Positions 35,540 through 44,512 of a stretch of DNA of 64,000 nucleotides are shown piece by piece; positions within the stretch are counted from its first letter, which is position 1; each line of letters begins with the position of its first letter. The position numbers were made by a program, and so were the translations under genes. Origin of the DNA: Wolbachia endosymbiont (group A) of Longitarsus flavicornis. GTDB taxonomy: Bacteria; Pseudomonadota; Alphaproteobacteria; Rickettsiales; Anaplasmataceae. Below the pieces are notes generated by a model that worked only from the letters and a program-made list of their open reading frames with translations, had not been told where the DNA came from and did not search any database. The stretch is from the NCBI RefSeq assembly GCF_963931955.1, contig NZ_OZ008337.1, forward strand, positions 1,240,001-1,304,000, given 5' to 3'.

Positions 35540-36140
35540 GAGGTTTGTATATATTAGCGAGAAAATTAGCCAAGAAGAAGCGAAAATAGAAGTAGCAAAG
35601 AATCTAGTGAAAGAAGGAGTTTCAGTTGATATTATTTCCCAAGTGACTCGCTTATCTACTTATGAATATGATGATATAGAGAAAGAAATTTGTACTGATT
35701 CTATACTCTACAAAGTGGGGAAAAGGATAAAAGAGCAGAGATTAATACGGGAATACACTCAGGAGGACTTGGCAAATAAAATCGGTTCAACACCTAAAGA
35801 AATACACGACTATGAACGAGGATATACAGACATTCCAATTGAAATATTATATAAGATAGCAAAGACATTATCAGTTAACATTAAAGCTCTTGGACTAACA
35901 GAATATGAAAATGAGCCAGTTTTTGGGTTTATAGGTAAATGCGAAAAAATTGAGGATCAAGAATTACTGGATACGGTAGCCAGATCTTTATCTGAAGGAA
36001 TGCAAACTGGTAAAGAAAAGGTTAAAAAAGCAGAGAAAATCAAGATTGCAAAAGATCTAGTTAAGGAAGGTGTTGCTATTGATATTATTGTGCGAGCAAG
36101 TGGCCTAACTGCTGATGAGTTGGGTGAGTGTGAAAATTGA
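35540..36140 (+). pseudogene. XRE regulator, 3' fragment after IS110
   Basis: Continuation of the regulator begun at 33514: RFVYISEKISQEEAKIEVAK, NLVKEGVSVDIISQVTR, then the second HTH (RLIREYTQEDLANKIGSTPK) and the family tail (KIAKDLVKEGVAIDIIVRAS). ATG 35607 could start a single-HTH protein of 177 residues, so a partial product remains possible. Confidence 0.8.
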
Positions 36141-36235
36141 ATGTCTTTAAGATATAAGTAAAGTTAGTTAATGATTTAACCAGTAGAATTTGCTAACCAA
36201 CTTTTTTGGCTCAGTTGAATTTTGCTTGGTATAAA

Positions 36236-37150
36236 TTAAGATATGAAATCGCAAAGTTTATCTATTAATTTCTGGTTGTCCTCTATCATTGCATTTGCCT
36301 CTTGCTGAAGAGATTTGATATTTTTGAGTGTAATATTGTCCATCTCAGTCGATGCTACTTTCAATTGCGATTGTATTCTTATATATTTATCGTCTATTAC
36401 TTGTTCTAGTTGATAATCAACGCAATCCAATCCAGAGGCAAACATCACATTCAGTAGTGGCTTGATCCACCCTATTTTGCCAAATTTCCTTGAGTTAGCA
36501 TACTTTATACTTCTATCTGTTCCACCAGTGCCTATTGATAGCAGTATAATCTCATCATTTGGAAATAACCTCTTACCACTTGCATATGCACAAGCCGCTG
36601 GATTATTTGCAAACACTCCACCATCTATCAATACTCTCTCTGTTTGGCTAATTTTCAGACGTTTTGGTGTGAAGTACGTTGGAGCAGCTGTTGTAGCTCT
36701 GAGTGCATCTTTCAACTTAATGTTTTTTTCTTTCCAACTTTTGAAGAAAAATTCACAACTATTGTGAATGTCATAACTGGTGAGTAGTAGATTACTCGCA
36801 ACATCGGCCATAGTACTTTCACCAAAGTATTTGTTGAGAATAAATTCCATATTTCTATATGAGTACTGAGAACCACTCAGCCAAGAAGCAATTGATTTTC
36901 TCCAAAATGATGATTGAAAGATATATGCTCCATACTCTTGATAAAGTTCAACCAAATCATTGGCAGAGTATTGAAGTTTATTGCTTTTACAAAGTCCAGC
37001 AACAATAATCCCACCGGTTGAGGTTCCTGCCATTAAATCAAAAATCTGGGAAATTGGCTTTTTTGTCCTAGATTCAATTTCTGCTAGAATAATGGCAGGT
37101 ATTATCCCTCTAATGCCACCTCCATCTACAGATAAAATGTACTTTGTCAC
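36236..37150 (-). CDS. Patatin-like phospholipase
   Basis: A 304-residue patatin-family lipid acyl hydrolase. The oxyanion loop DGGGIRG (9-15), nucleophile elbow GTSTGG (Ser44) and catalytic DGG (Asp176 in VLIDGGVFANNP) are all present, giving the Ser-Asp dyad. No signal peptide or membrane segment is visible. WO phages encode a patatin next to the tail genes, where it has been proposed to help lyse or enter cells by attacking membranes; this is not proven. It is the last gene of the minus-strand run that includes two small membrane proteins. Confidence 0.93.
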   Translation of the reverse strand: MTKYILSVDGGGIRGIIPAIILAEIESRTKKPISQIFDLMAGTSTGGIIVAGLCKSNKLQYSANDLVELYQEYGAYIFQSSFWRKSIASWLSGSQYSYRNMEFILNKYFGESTMADVASNLLLTSYDIHNSCEFFFKSWKEKNIKLKDALRATTAAPTYFTPKRLKISQTERVLIDGGVFANNPAACAYASGKRLFPNDEIILLSIGTGGTDRSIKYANSRKFGKIGWIKPLLNVMFASGLDCVDYQLEQVIDDKYIRIQSQLKVASTEMDNITLKNIKSLQQEANAMIEDNQKLIDKLCDFIS

Positions 37151-37158
37151 TGTAAAAT

Positions 37159-37380
37159 TTATTTGTGTTTGTGAATAGCTTCAAGTTCGTTGACTTCTTC
37201 AGTGAGGTTTTTCACTCTCTCTTCAAGTCGATAGACTATTTCGATTAGTTCTTGGTTTTTTTCTATAAATTTATCATGGATGTGTACACGTAAGTCAAGT
37301 TTTGCCAACCACCATATGAATCCTACAGTCTGTAGAACTATTGTTATTATTACCGCTATTGGGATTTTTTGCTTTTTCAT
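37159..37380 (-). CDS. Small membrane protein with coiled coil
   Basis: A 73-residue protein with one N-terminal transmembrane segment (IPIAVIITIVLQTVGFIWWL, residues 6-25) and a C-terminal coiled coil (IEIVYRLEERVKNLTEEVNE). Size and layout resemble inner-membrane spanins or small holin-like phage proteins. It is 8 bases upstream of the patatin gene, so the two are probably co-expressed; a role in lysis is inferred. Confidence 0.7.
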   Translation of the reverse strand: MKKQKIPIAVIITIVLQTVGFIWWLAKLDLRVHIHDKFIEKNQELIEIVYRLEERVKNLTEEVNELEAIHKHK

Positions 37381-37464
37381 GTGAAAGTATTAATCTATTA
37401 TGGATGGTTTTGGGAGTTTATATAGAGATCATAAAAAACTTACAGCTTTAGTGATTTCTTTATG

Positions 37465-37986
37465 TTATCGGTTCTCTGCTTCTGCAAGTAGCTTTATTAT
37501 TTGATCGTAGGGCTTGTCTTTGTTTTGCCTTGATTCTATTACAGCTACATCTCGAGGGTTTTTTCCACTTCTATCTCTAACATTAGGATTTGCACCTCTT
37601 TCCAGTAAAAAACTCACTACTTCTAAGTGCCCTTCTAATGCAGCAAAATGTAATGCTGTCCATCTTTCATTTTCACCTAATGCACTAATGTCAGCTCCTT
37701 GGTATACTAAAAATTTAGTAACTTTCAAGCATCCTGAATCAGATGCATGATGTAATGCTGTTAATTTAGGAACTCGTGTGTTAACACTTAATAAATTTTC
37801 TACTGAAAACTTTACTACATCTAAGTTACAATTTTGAGAAGCAATGCGTAGTATCGTTTTATAATTACCTTCAGCTTTTGCCTTCATGTAGGAATAGGTA
37901 GCAATAATACATACTATTACTGTTATAAGCCACCAAAAATGCAGCTTGTTTTTTGTATCTTGACCCAATTTATCCATATTCAACAT
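37465..37986 (-). CDS. Membrane-anchored ankyrin-repeat protein
   Basis: A 173-residue protein with an N-terminal transmembrane segment (FWWLITVIVCIIATYSYM, residues ~17-34) and three ankyrin repeats, ending with VPKLTALHHASDSGCLKVTK, ERWTALHFAALEGHLEVVSF and GANPNVRDRSGKNPRDVA. The repeats would lie on one side of the membrane. It is between the patatin group and the tail genes on the same strand. It may place a protein-binding surface on the cell membrane; the partner is unknown. Confidence 0.83.
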   Translation of the reverse strand: MLNMDKLGQDTKNKLHFWWLITVIVCIIATYSYMKAKAEGNYKTILRIASQNCNLDVVKFSVENLLSVNTRVPKLTALHHASDSGCLKVTKFLVYQGADISALGENERWTALHFAALEGHLEVVSFLLERGANPNVRDRSGKNPRDVAVIESRQNKDKPYDQIIKLLAEAENR

Positions 37987-38029
37987 CTTTTTAATATTAA
38001 ATAGATCATTTACTCATTTTTTATTAACA

Positions 38030-38965
38030 TTACTTACTCAAAGATGCTGACAACATAGTAAGGTAACCTGAGCTATTTAAAGTATGCTTCGCTCTATTAA
38101 CTATCCATTTACCATCTACCGCTTGATTAAAACCTATAAGATTAAGTTTAGCTTCTGCAAATAACTCTGGATTACCAGGCATAGTTATATCTAAAGTTTC
38201 ATTGTTACGCTTCAATTGTTTCAACTTGGCATTTGCTGCACTCAGCGCTGACTCTGCATTTGGATAGATTTCTAGCATAATATAACTTGGCTCGCCACTA
38301 CCAACTGTTTCTTTAATAGTCTCACCCTTTTCATAGCTATGCCATTTTGCTACTACTGAATTATACTTATCACGTACAGTAAAATGCACTTTCCAATTAA
38401 TTGTGTCTTGAGGTCTAATAGTCGTTGTTCCTAAAGCTTTTCCTGTGGCTGATTTTGCCATGTTTTTTGAAATAAATAATATGTACCCACCAGCTAATTT
38501 TGCCATTGCTTCACGCTCTGTTGCGATCTTTGTTAACAGACTTATATCACTTTCATCTACCTGATTAATATGGGGTATTAATACATTCTTAAATTCCTCA
38601 GCGACTTTGTATCCATATCCATGTTTTTGGGCTATTTCTTTTACTAAGTTTTCTATGGTAATTTGGCGCCATTCTTTTGATACTTTTGCCTTCAAAGATA
38701 TTCTTAAATTTGTTGCATGAGCTTTGATTAGTAGAGTCTTAGGTGGGCCTTGTATCGTAACTTCGTTGACTGTATATATACCCATTGGAAAGATTCCCGT
38801 TTCCTTATAACCTAGTGCTATGTTCAATTCATTTGGAACTTCTACATTTTCATTGCCATAATCAACGAATACCTCTGCAACATCATCTATAGTACCAGAT
38901 TCATCAGTAAGATGCACCGATATTACATGATCTTTTATTCCTTCAATGCTAAATTCAGGTTTCAT
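38030..38965 (-). CDS. Phage late control protein D (tail hub)
   Basis: A 311-residue P2 gpD-like protein (phage_GPD family). The hub that connects tail tube and spike, similar to T4 gp27; in P2 it is historically called late control protein. Family traits: an N-terminal beta domain (HVISVHLTDESGTIDDVAEV), a LysM-like QKHGYGYKVAEEF segment, and a C-terminal MPGNPELFAEAKLNLIGFNQ region ending VDGKWIVNRAKHTLNSSGYL. Adjacent to gpX and gpU as in P2. Confidence 0.92.
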   Translation of the reverse strand: MKPEFSIEGIKDHVISVHLTDESGTIDDVAEVFVDYGNENVEVPNELNIALGYKETGIFPMGIYTVNEVTIQGPPKTLLIKAHATNLRISLKAKVSKEWRQITIENLVKEIAQKHGYGYKVAEEFKNVLIPHINQVDESDISLLTKIATEREAMAKLAGGYILFISKNMAKSATGKALGTTTIRPQDTINWKVHFTVRDKYNSVVAKWHSYEKGETIKETVGSGEPSYIMLEIYPNAESALSAANAKLKQLKRNNETLDITMPGNPELFAEAKLNLIGFNQAVDGKWIVNRAKHTLNSSGYLTMLSASLSK

Positions 38966-39175
38966 TTATTCCCACACTTTTAACTTCGATTTTTTTAATT
39001 GCTTTTGTATTGTAGGTAACTTGATCTTTAATCCTGTAGGCAAAAAACTTCCATACTCTGCAAGACCAGGGTTTTCTTCTAATACTATTTCTACTGCTCC
39101 AGAGCTATATCCATAGTGCTTAAAACATATGTAATCTAACATTTCATTTTCTCGGGTTATATAATGTACTGTCAT
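38966..39175 (-). CDS. Phage tail protein X
   Basis: A 69-residue P2 gpX-like protein with a LysM-type fold: ENEMLDYICFKHYGYSSGAV, then VLEENPGLAEYGSFLPTGL and IKLP. Length matches gpX (67). It ends directly before the gpD gene and overlaps the end of gpU by 4 bases, indicating coupling. In P2 it is essential for tail assembly. Confidence 0.9.
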   Translation of the reverse strand: MTVHYITRENEMLDYICFKHYGYSSGAVEIVLEENPGLAEYGSFLPTGLKIKLPTIQKQLKKSKLKVWE

Positions 39176-39528
39176 ACATAACTCCTTAAACTTAAGCTAA
39201 ATTCAACCTTTTTTGGTAATCCACAGGGAAAATACGACGTTTGCTTTTCTTCTAACCGCACAATAACAAATCTTCCCAAAACATTTCCTAATTTGTCTAC
39301 TAAGATACTTGGTTCATGATTTTTCTCAGTTTCTTTCATACTTTTTAATTGATTTAAATCATTGAGATTATGGAAATAAATTATTCCTTCTAAGTCTATA
39401 TTTTCTGTACCTTGGCCAATATTTTGTAATGAAGGTATTTTACCAATAGACTCAATTGTACTCCAACGATTTTCTTTACTATACCTTACACTTGTTGGAG
39501 AAAGCTTATGTTGACCAAGTGATAGCAT
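39172..39528 (-). CDS. Phage tail protein U
   Basis: A 118-residue P2 gpU-like protein: LSPTSVRYSKENRWSTIESI, then ENIDLEGIIYFHN and a central GNVLGRFVIVRLEEKQTSYF, ending KVEFSLSLRSY. The gpU family (DUF2437-like tail component) sits after the tape measure and before gpX in P2, which is the order here. Its start shares a base with the tape-measure stop. Confidence 0.88.
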   Translation of the reverse strand: MLSLGQHKLSPTSVRYSKENRWSTIESIGKIPSLQNIGQGTENIDLEGIIYFHNLNDLNQLKSMKETEKNHEPSILVDKLGNVLGRFVIVRLEEKQTSYFPCGLPKKVEFSLSLRSYV

Positions 39529-41792
39529 TAGTAAATTGGTTCTATTGAATCAAATAAAACATCACGAGATTTTTCCCTTATTCTTTTTATTACTGCATCA
39601 GCAAGACTACGTACATCTTGGTTAGGTTCTGCTTTTATACTTATATTAAATGTAAAAGTTTGATTGAAAATTTTTTGTTCACACTTTTCACAGTCTTTTA
39701 AAACTTTCTCTGAATTATCTGCTACAGAACTTTTTTCTGTAATCACACTTTCAATATTCGTTCTACTATTCGAAATTCTACTAAAAGCATTATTATTCAA
39801 TAAAGGATTTCCTTTACTAAAAACATTATTTTCACTAGTTGCACTGCCTATTTTTGCTTCTACTGGTTTCTCTAATGCTTTTATTGGACTATCATTAAAA
39901 AATTTTCCTATACCAATCCAATTTTCTATAGATTTTGTAATTGATTTCCAGAGACTTGAAAAAAAGTCCTTTACCTTTTGCCAATTAGCAATTACAAGCG
40001 CTGCACCAACTGATAGTCCAGCAATAGCAGCTCCTATAGGATTGGTTAGCGTTAAAGCTTTCAGTCCCATGATTACTGCTGGAATTACTCGCGCTGATAA
40101 CGAAGTTAATACTGGCAAAAGTGTTCCCTGCAAAATAGCCTTAAAAGTTAGTATTCCACCTCCAGCCAATGCAAATGCATAACCAAAACCTACCACTGCA
40201 ATCTTGCCAATAATAAGAGCTGAAATTATGCTCATAACTCCTGTAGTTAAAATTGGACATTTCTCTGCGAACCAAGCTATACCTGTAGATATTGACCTCA
40301 AAATCTTACTTATCCAATTTAAAGGAGGTAGCATAACTGACCCTAAGTTCATTCCTAGCTCTGCTATTGTATTTTTAAGTAGCTGCAAATTATTTGCTGT
40401 AGTACTTGCACGGTTATTAAATTCCTTTTGCATAGATTTATTATACTTTTCTTTATCAGCCACAAAATCTATTGCTTTTTTATATTCTTCCAAACTCCCA
40501 ACTATCAATGCAATATCATCTTGATATTCTTGACCAAAGAGATTGAGAAGGATTTGTGAACGTTCCTGTCTATCTACTTTTTCTAAAATTTCAAAAAAAT
40601 GAAGTAGAGCGTTTTGCCCGTTTTCAGCAACCTTTTGTGACATTTCCTCTGCAGTGATACCTATCGATTCCAATGCTGCTTTGAACTCTTTTCCTTGCCC
40701 TTCAGCAGTTTGAAGTTTAGAAAGCAGAGCATTGACAGCAGTTGCTGCTTTTTCAGGTTGTTTACCTAAACTAACGAAGGCATTTACTAAACTACTTGTC
40801 TGATTAATATCTAAACCAAATTGTTTTGCATTACCACCCACTCTAGCGAGTGCTTCAATCATATCGTTCGCCTTAGCTGCAGTATTATCTGATAGGTAAT
40901 TTATAACATCACCAACTTCTTCCATCTTCTCTACTGCGATTCCATAAATGTTAGCGAGTTTGGCAATAGAATCACCAGCTTGTTCAGCAGACATGTCAAA
41001 TGCTGTGGCCATTTTAGCTACTGTTGTGGTAAATTCAAGTAGCTTACCTTTGTTGATACCAAGCTGTCCACCACTTGCAGCTATTTGTGCTAACTCTGAA
41101 GCTGATAATGGTATTTCACGGGATAATTTCTTCAATTTTTGAGCAAATTCTTCGGCTTCATTTGTTCCATCCTTGAAATTTACTACCTTTTTAACATCAG
41201 CCATAGCACTTTCAAAGTCAATCGCAACTTTAATTGGTGCTGCAAGTGAAAGACCTAGTCCTATAGTTTCCATTACTTGTGATCTATAATGCGCTTTTTT
41301 TGCCAAAGCATTTCGCTGTTTTTGTATTACAGATCCTAATTTACTGTATTTTCCTTTTAGTACTTCAATAGATGAACCAAGTTTAGTTTGATCTCTCACT
41401 AAAGATTTGACATCCTTTCCACTTTTCCTGATTTCTTCATTTAATGTGTGAAGTGCATCTCTCTTTTTGATATAAGCCTCTTTTGCTTTTGATGCTGATG
41501 CTTTCAATTTTTCGAATTCATTTCTCAGTGCTTTGCTTGGCTCTTTTTTTTCCTTCTTCTCTTTAGCAATTGCTGCAGCTGATTCTTTTGCTTTTTTCTC
41601 CGCTTCCTTCCAATTCTTCATTGCTTCAAGGGCATCATAATTTAGTTGCTTAAATTTGGAAACAGATTTCATTGACGAATCAAGCTGCCTTATACTATCA
41701 CCCAGCTTAGAAAGCTTTGCTGCACTACCTGTCATTGCATTATTAAAACTTCCATCTAACGTCGCACCTATTTTTATTGAAAGCATTGACAT
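39528..41792 (-). CDS. Tail tape measure protein T
   Basis: A 754-residue tape measure protein that sets tail length. The N-terminal ~170 residues are coiled coil rich in Lys/Glu/Ala; the TP901-type core includes VAIDFESAMADVKKVVNFKD, LSASELAQIAASGGQLGINK and the following KMATAFDMSAEQAGD. Two or more hydrophobic segments (TTGVMSIISALIIGKIAVVG, NPIGAAIAGLSVGAALVIA) near residues 520-620 match the membrane-inserting part of tape measures. P2 gpT is about 815 residues. The E' frameshift frame overlaps its first 19 bases. Confidence 0.93.
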   Translation of the reverse strand: MSMLSIKIGATLDGSFNNAMTGSAAKLSKLGDSIRQLDSSMKSVSKFKQLNYDALEAMKNWKEAEKKAKESAAAIAKEKKEKKEPSKALRNEFEKLKASASKAKEAYIKKRDALHTLNEEIRKSGKDVKSLVRDQTKLGSSIEVLKGKYSKLGSVIQKQRNALAKKAHYRSQVMETIGLGLSLAAPIKVAIDFESAMADVKKVVNFKDGTNEAEEFAQKLKKLSREIPLSASELAQIAASGGQLGINKGKLLEFTTTVAKMATAFDMSAEQAGDSIAKLANIYGIAVEKMEEVGDVINYLSDNTAAKANDMIEALARVGGNAKQFGLDINQTSSLVNAFVSLGKQPEKAATAVNALLSKLQTAEGQGKEFKAALESIGITAEEMSQKVAENGQNALLHFFEILEKVDRQERSQILLNLFGQEYQDDIALIVGSLEEYKKAIDFVADKEKYNKSMQKEFNNRASTTANNLQLLKNTIAELGMNLGSVMLPPLNWISKILRSISTGIAWFAEKCPILTTGVMSIISALIIGKIAVVGFGYAFALAGGGILTFKAILQGTLLPVLTSLSARVIPAVIMGLKALTLTNPIGAAIAGLSVGAALVIANWQKVKDFFSSLWKSITKSIENWIGIGKFFNDSPIKALEKPVEAKIGSATSENNVFSKGNPLLNNNAFSRISNSRTNIESVITEKSSVADNSEKVLKDCEKCEQKIFNQTFTFNISIKAEPNQDVRSLADAVIKRIREKSRDVLFDSIEPIY

Positions 41793-41938
41793 TTTTTTGC
41801 TACTCCTTTACTTATTTCTACCCATGATAAAAATTCATTTACATCCATATTAGTAATCTGCTCAATTCCACTTCCTGAAATAGAACTGAGTAGTAATACA
41901 TTATACTTTAAGTTCTCTGTTCCAGCGGTGACAAAAAA
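41774..41938 (-). CDS. Predicted gpE' extension by -1 frameshift
   Basis: On the minus strand the gpE gene contains T TTT TTG (41938-41932), identical to the slippery heptamer of P2 gene E. Shifting back one base yields 52 more residues (VTAGTENLKYNVLLLSSISG and so on, with MDVNEFLSWVEISKGVAKK) to TAA at 41776-41774, overlapping the tape measure start. The extension is open throughout while the zero frame stops at 41908. In P2 and lambda such fusions are tail assembly chaperones that coat the tape measure. Product length about 129 residues. Confidence 0.8.
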   Translation of the reverse strand, partial: FFVTAGTENLKYNVLLLSSISGSGIEQITNMDVNEFLSWVEISKGVAKKCQCFQ

Positions 41939-42162
41939 TCTTTTAGCACCTTTTGTATTTCTACATAATCTTTAATACATAAATCCTCAACTGCTTCTTT
42001 TGGCACGGATGTTAGATTAGCAATTAAAGCTACTTCTTTCAAGGCTTCTCCTTCTATACGTTCTATAGCAAGTAAATCTCTTACTTTAGGTTCGCGCATC
42101 GATAACTCTGAGACAGAAATTCCATCAACTGTAATTGGGTTGTTTAGTGTTATAGTTTTCAT
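41908..42162 (-). CDS. Phage tail assembly protein E
   Basis: An 84-residue P2 gpE-like tail assembly chaperone. Features: ITVDGISVSELSMREPKVRD near the start and DLCIKDYVEIQKVLKDF near the end, typical of the family. P2 gpE is 91 residues and is made together with the frameshift product E+E' that spans the region before the tape measure. The same arrangement is seen here, with a slippery T6G six codons before the stop. Upstream GGAG precedes ATG 42162. Confidence 0.88.
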   Translation of the reverse strand: MKTITLNNPITVDGISVSELSMREPKVRDLLAIERIEGEALKEVALIANLTSVPKEAVEDLCIKDYVEIQKVLKDFLSPLEQRT

Positions 42163-42250
42163 AAAATTCTCCTAAAAAATAAAATATTTTTACACTTTTA
42201 AAGTTATTTTAATATGCTTCTCCTTAAAAAATAAAATTTCAAATAAGTTT

Positions 42251-42757
42251 TCATATTCCTAAAACCGTTTGCAGCAAGGCCATTTGATCAACGCCATTTA
42301 TCTTTCTTATCATATTTTCAGCATCGATCTCTATCAGCTCATTGCCACCTATGGTAAGTTTATAGTAATGAGCAGCTACAGTACACTTCAGCGTTGCTTT
42401 TTCAGCAGGTTTCCAGCTACCAAAATCAAATTCTTTGAATATGCCTCTAAGGTTGATAATTACTCCTTCAACCTCATTGCTACCACTACCTTGCATTCCT
42501 CCACGGAGCGTTAAAGATACTGAGTTTCCATCTATCAAGCCAAAAAGTCTAAATAGTTCTGAATCATACTCAGCGAAAGTAAAGTCTGCTTCAAGTTTCT
42601 CCATGCCCATATCAATATTTATTGGAATATCCATACCACCAGCACGGTACTCCTCTGTTTTTATGGTAAGTTTTGGTAGGGTAATTTCATCTATTTTTCC
42701 TGCGTAACCCCGACCATCTACGAATACGTTAAAATTCTTTAAAATCTTCGGTAACAT
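42251..42757 (-). CDS. Major tail tube protein FII
   Basis: A ~168-residue P2 FII-like tube subunit. Signature: MLPKILKNFNVFVDGRGYAG, EITLPKLTIKTEEYRAGGMD, then MGMEKLEADFTFAEYDSELF. These match the contractile-tail tube family. ATG 42757 is preferred over 42787 because AAGAGG lies 6 bases upstream and it avoids overlap with the sheath gene. Sheath and tube genes are adjacent as in P2, confirming a contractile myovirus-like tail. Confidence 0.93.
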   Translation of the reverse strand: MLPKILKNFNVFVDGRGYAGKIDEITLPKLTIKTEEYRAGGMDIPINIDMGMEKLEADFTFAEYDSELFRLFGLIDGNSVSLTLRGGMQGSGSNEVEGVIINLRGIFKEFDFGSWKPAEKATLKCTVAAHYYKLTIGGNELIEIDAENMIRKINGVDQMALLQTVLGI

Positions 42758-42770
42758 TTTTTCCTCTTTT

Positions 42771-43949
42771 TTATAATATTGTACCACTCACAAGATGTGA
42801 CCTGAAAGTAATCTGTTCTGCTGGATATGGTGGTGTAAACTCAAAGTCAAAGTATACTTTTCCACTTGCAATGTTTGTTGGTGTATTGAGTTCTGGGGTT
42901 GCATAACATTTTCCACTGATAATAGCTCCTTGCGCTTTTAAATTGGCCAAATAAGAATTCACCCCCTCAATCACATCATCTATATAAGTTTTGGTGATAT
43001 TGCGATCAACTGCCCATAGATGAGCTCGAAGTAAACTATCGTTGATTAAATCTGCAGTCCTTCTCACTGACAGAAAAGCCCATTTTGAGTCATTTGAACA
43101 TGTTCTATTTCCCCAAAGCCTATAGCCGTTTTGATGAATTATCGTTGTTACTTCATTTTCATTTAAGTGGTTTGCTCTGCAATTTGTATTACCGAGCGTA
43201 AAATCAATAGGCCTGCTTGTTCCAACAATACCGTTTATTTCTTTATTTGAAGGTGAGTGCCAGAAGCCTTGCTCGCTGTCTATCTTAGCTATTAAACCAG
43301 CGACAAATGGACTTGCTGGCCTTTCTTCCCCTTCAAATACCTTAACCCATGGGTCAACCACGTAAACTCTTGAGCTGCCTACACTTTTTCTCCACTTTAT
43401 TGCTTCTTCATCATTGGTATTTGGACCATCTGCTACTATTATGCTTCTCAGCTTTTCTGCTACTCCTATCAAAGCTGCTACTACTGGGTTTTTAGGATTT
43501 TCAGATTCAGGCAATTGATGAGTAAATTGAGGTGCAATTAATATTCTTGGAGCAACATGAATTATACTTTCACTGCTGAGGAATGCCTCTATCCCTTGAT
43601 ACTCTCCAGTCTCTTTATCAACACCGCCAATTATATTTTTCAGCGTCTCTTCTTCTTTTAATTTTGGATCGCTGTTTTCACTTTCTTCAACTCTAATTAC
43701 TACTATTGTTGCACCAATTTGGGAAAATATTCCGTTTATTGCAGAAGGTAAACTGCCACTCTTTCCAAGCTTTGCTGCTTCCTTCAAGCTTCCTGCAATT
43801 AACACTGGTTTATTCAGTGGAAATTTTTGCCCATCTGCTTCAGGTGCGGTACCAATTACACCTATCACTGATGATTTAGCTGTACGTACTGTTTTTGCCC
43901 CTGAGGTTACCTCTATAACATTTACTCCGTGTAAAAATTCTTCAGCCAT
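42771..43949 (-). CDS. Tail sheath protein FI
   Basis: A 392-residue P2 FI-like contractile sheath protein (P2 FI 396). Conserved parts: FLHGVNVIEVTSGAKTVRTA at the start, SVIGVIGTAPEAD, PFVAGLIAKIDSEQGFWHSP, NRTCSNDSKWAFLSVRRTAD and the C-terminal FDFEFTPPYPAEQITFRSHL. The sheath shortens to drive the tube and spike through the envelope. Overlaps the upstream fibre-assembly gene by 8 bases. Confidence 0.95.
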   Translation of the reverse strand: MAEEFLHGVNVIEVTSGAKTVRTAKSSVIGVIGTAPEADGQKFPLNKPVLIAGSLKEAAKLGKSGSLPSAINGIFSQIGATIVVIRVEESENSDPKLKEEETLKNIIGGVDKETGEYQGIEAFLSSESIIHVAPRILIAPQFTHQLPESENPKNPVVAALIGVAEKLRSIIVADGPNTNDEEAIKWRKSVGSSRVYVVDPWVKVFEGEERPASPFVAGLIAKIDSEQGFWHSPSNKEINGIVGTSRPIDFTLGNTNCRANHLNENEVTTIIHQNGYRLWGNRTCSNDSKWAFLSVRRTADLINDSLLRAHLWAVDRNITKTYIDDVIEGVNSYLANLKAQGAIISGKCYATPELNTPTNIASGKVYFDFEFTPPYPAEQITFRSHLVSGTIL

Positions 43950-44502
43950 TTCTTTGTATCTTTTGTTTAAAATCGTTTAGTAAGTTCTCTAGCTCATTTT
44001 TACTTTTGGCTTCTGCAATTTTCTTCTTGGTAATGTCTTCCAACTCTTCACATTTAATTATTTCTTTTACTGCTTTTTTTGCTTTTTCTTCAATTATTCT
44101 TGCCATTTCAATAACCGTAATACCACGGACTTTTGCTAAAGGTTCTATAATTTCTTTATCCTTTTTATTCATAGATTCTGGTGCTGCTAGAATGTTTTCT
44201 GCGGCTTTTGCTTGTATTTCGTACGACTTAAGCTTCTGATGAGAATATCCTGCGTATTGGTGAGTATAGTTATTATAATAAGTACGGAGACTAGAAAGTG
44301 CAGAAAGTTTTGCATTTTCCAATAATTCCAGCTCAATATCTTCCTTATTCCTTTCAACAATTTTCTCCCCTTCTGTTAGACAATAGCTTTTTTGCCAATC
44401 AAAATCTTCTGGTGCTTCATGCCAATCATTTCCAGTTGGCTTGTTTTCAAGTGTTGTTGTTTCAATCTGCTTGTGGTTTTCAAAACGTATATAAATAGTC
44501 AT
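43942..44502 (-). CDS. Putative tail fibre assembly protein
   Basis: A 186-residue protein between the fibre gene and sheath. The N-terminal region (FENHKQIETTTLENKPTGND, WHEAPEDFDWQKSYCLTEG) resembles tail fibre assembly (Tfa-type) proteins, followed by helical sequence with LLENAKLSALSSLRTYYNNY. Tfa-like chaperones help fold fibre C-termini and usually follow the fibre gene, as here. The start has GAGGAGG upstream. Identification rests on context and pattern. Confidence 0.65.
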   Translation of the reverse strand: MTIYIRFENHKQIETTTLENKPTGNDWHEAPEDFDWQKSYCLTEGEKIVERNKEDIELELLENAKLSALSSLRTYYNNYTHQYAGYSHQKLKSYEIQAKAAENILAAPESMNKKDKEIIEPLAKVRGITVIEMARIIEEKAKKAVKEIIKCEELEDITKKKIAEAKSKNELENLLNDFKQKIQRNG

Positions 44503-44512
44503 AAATTCCTCC

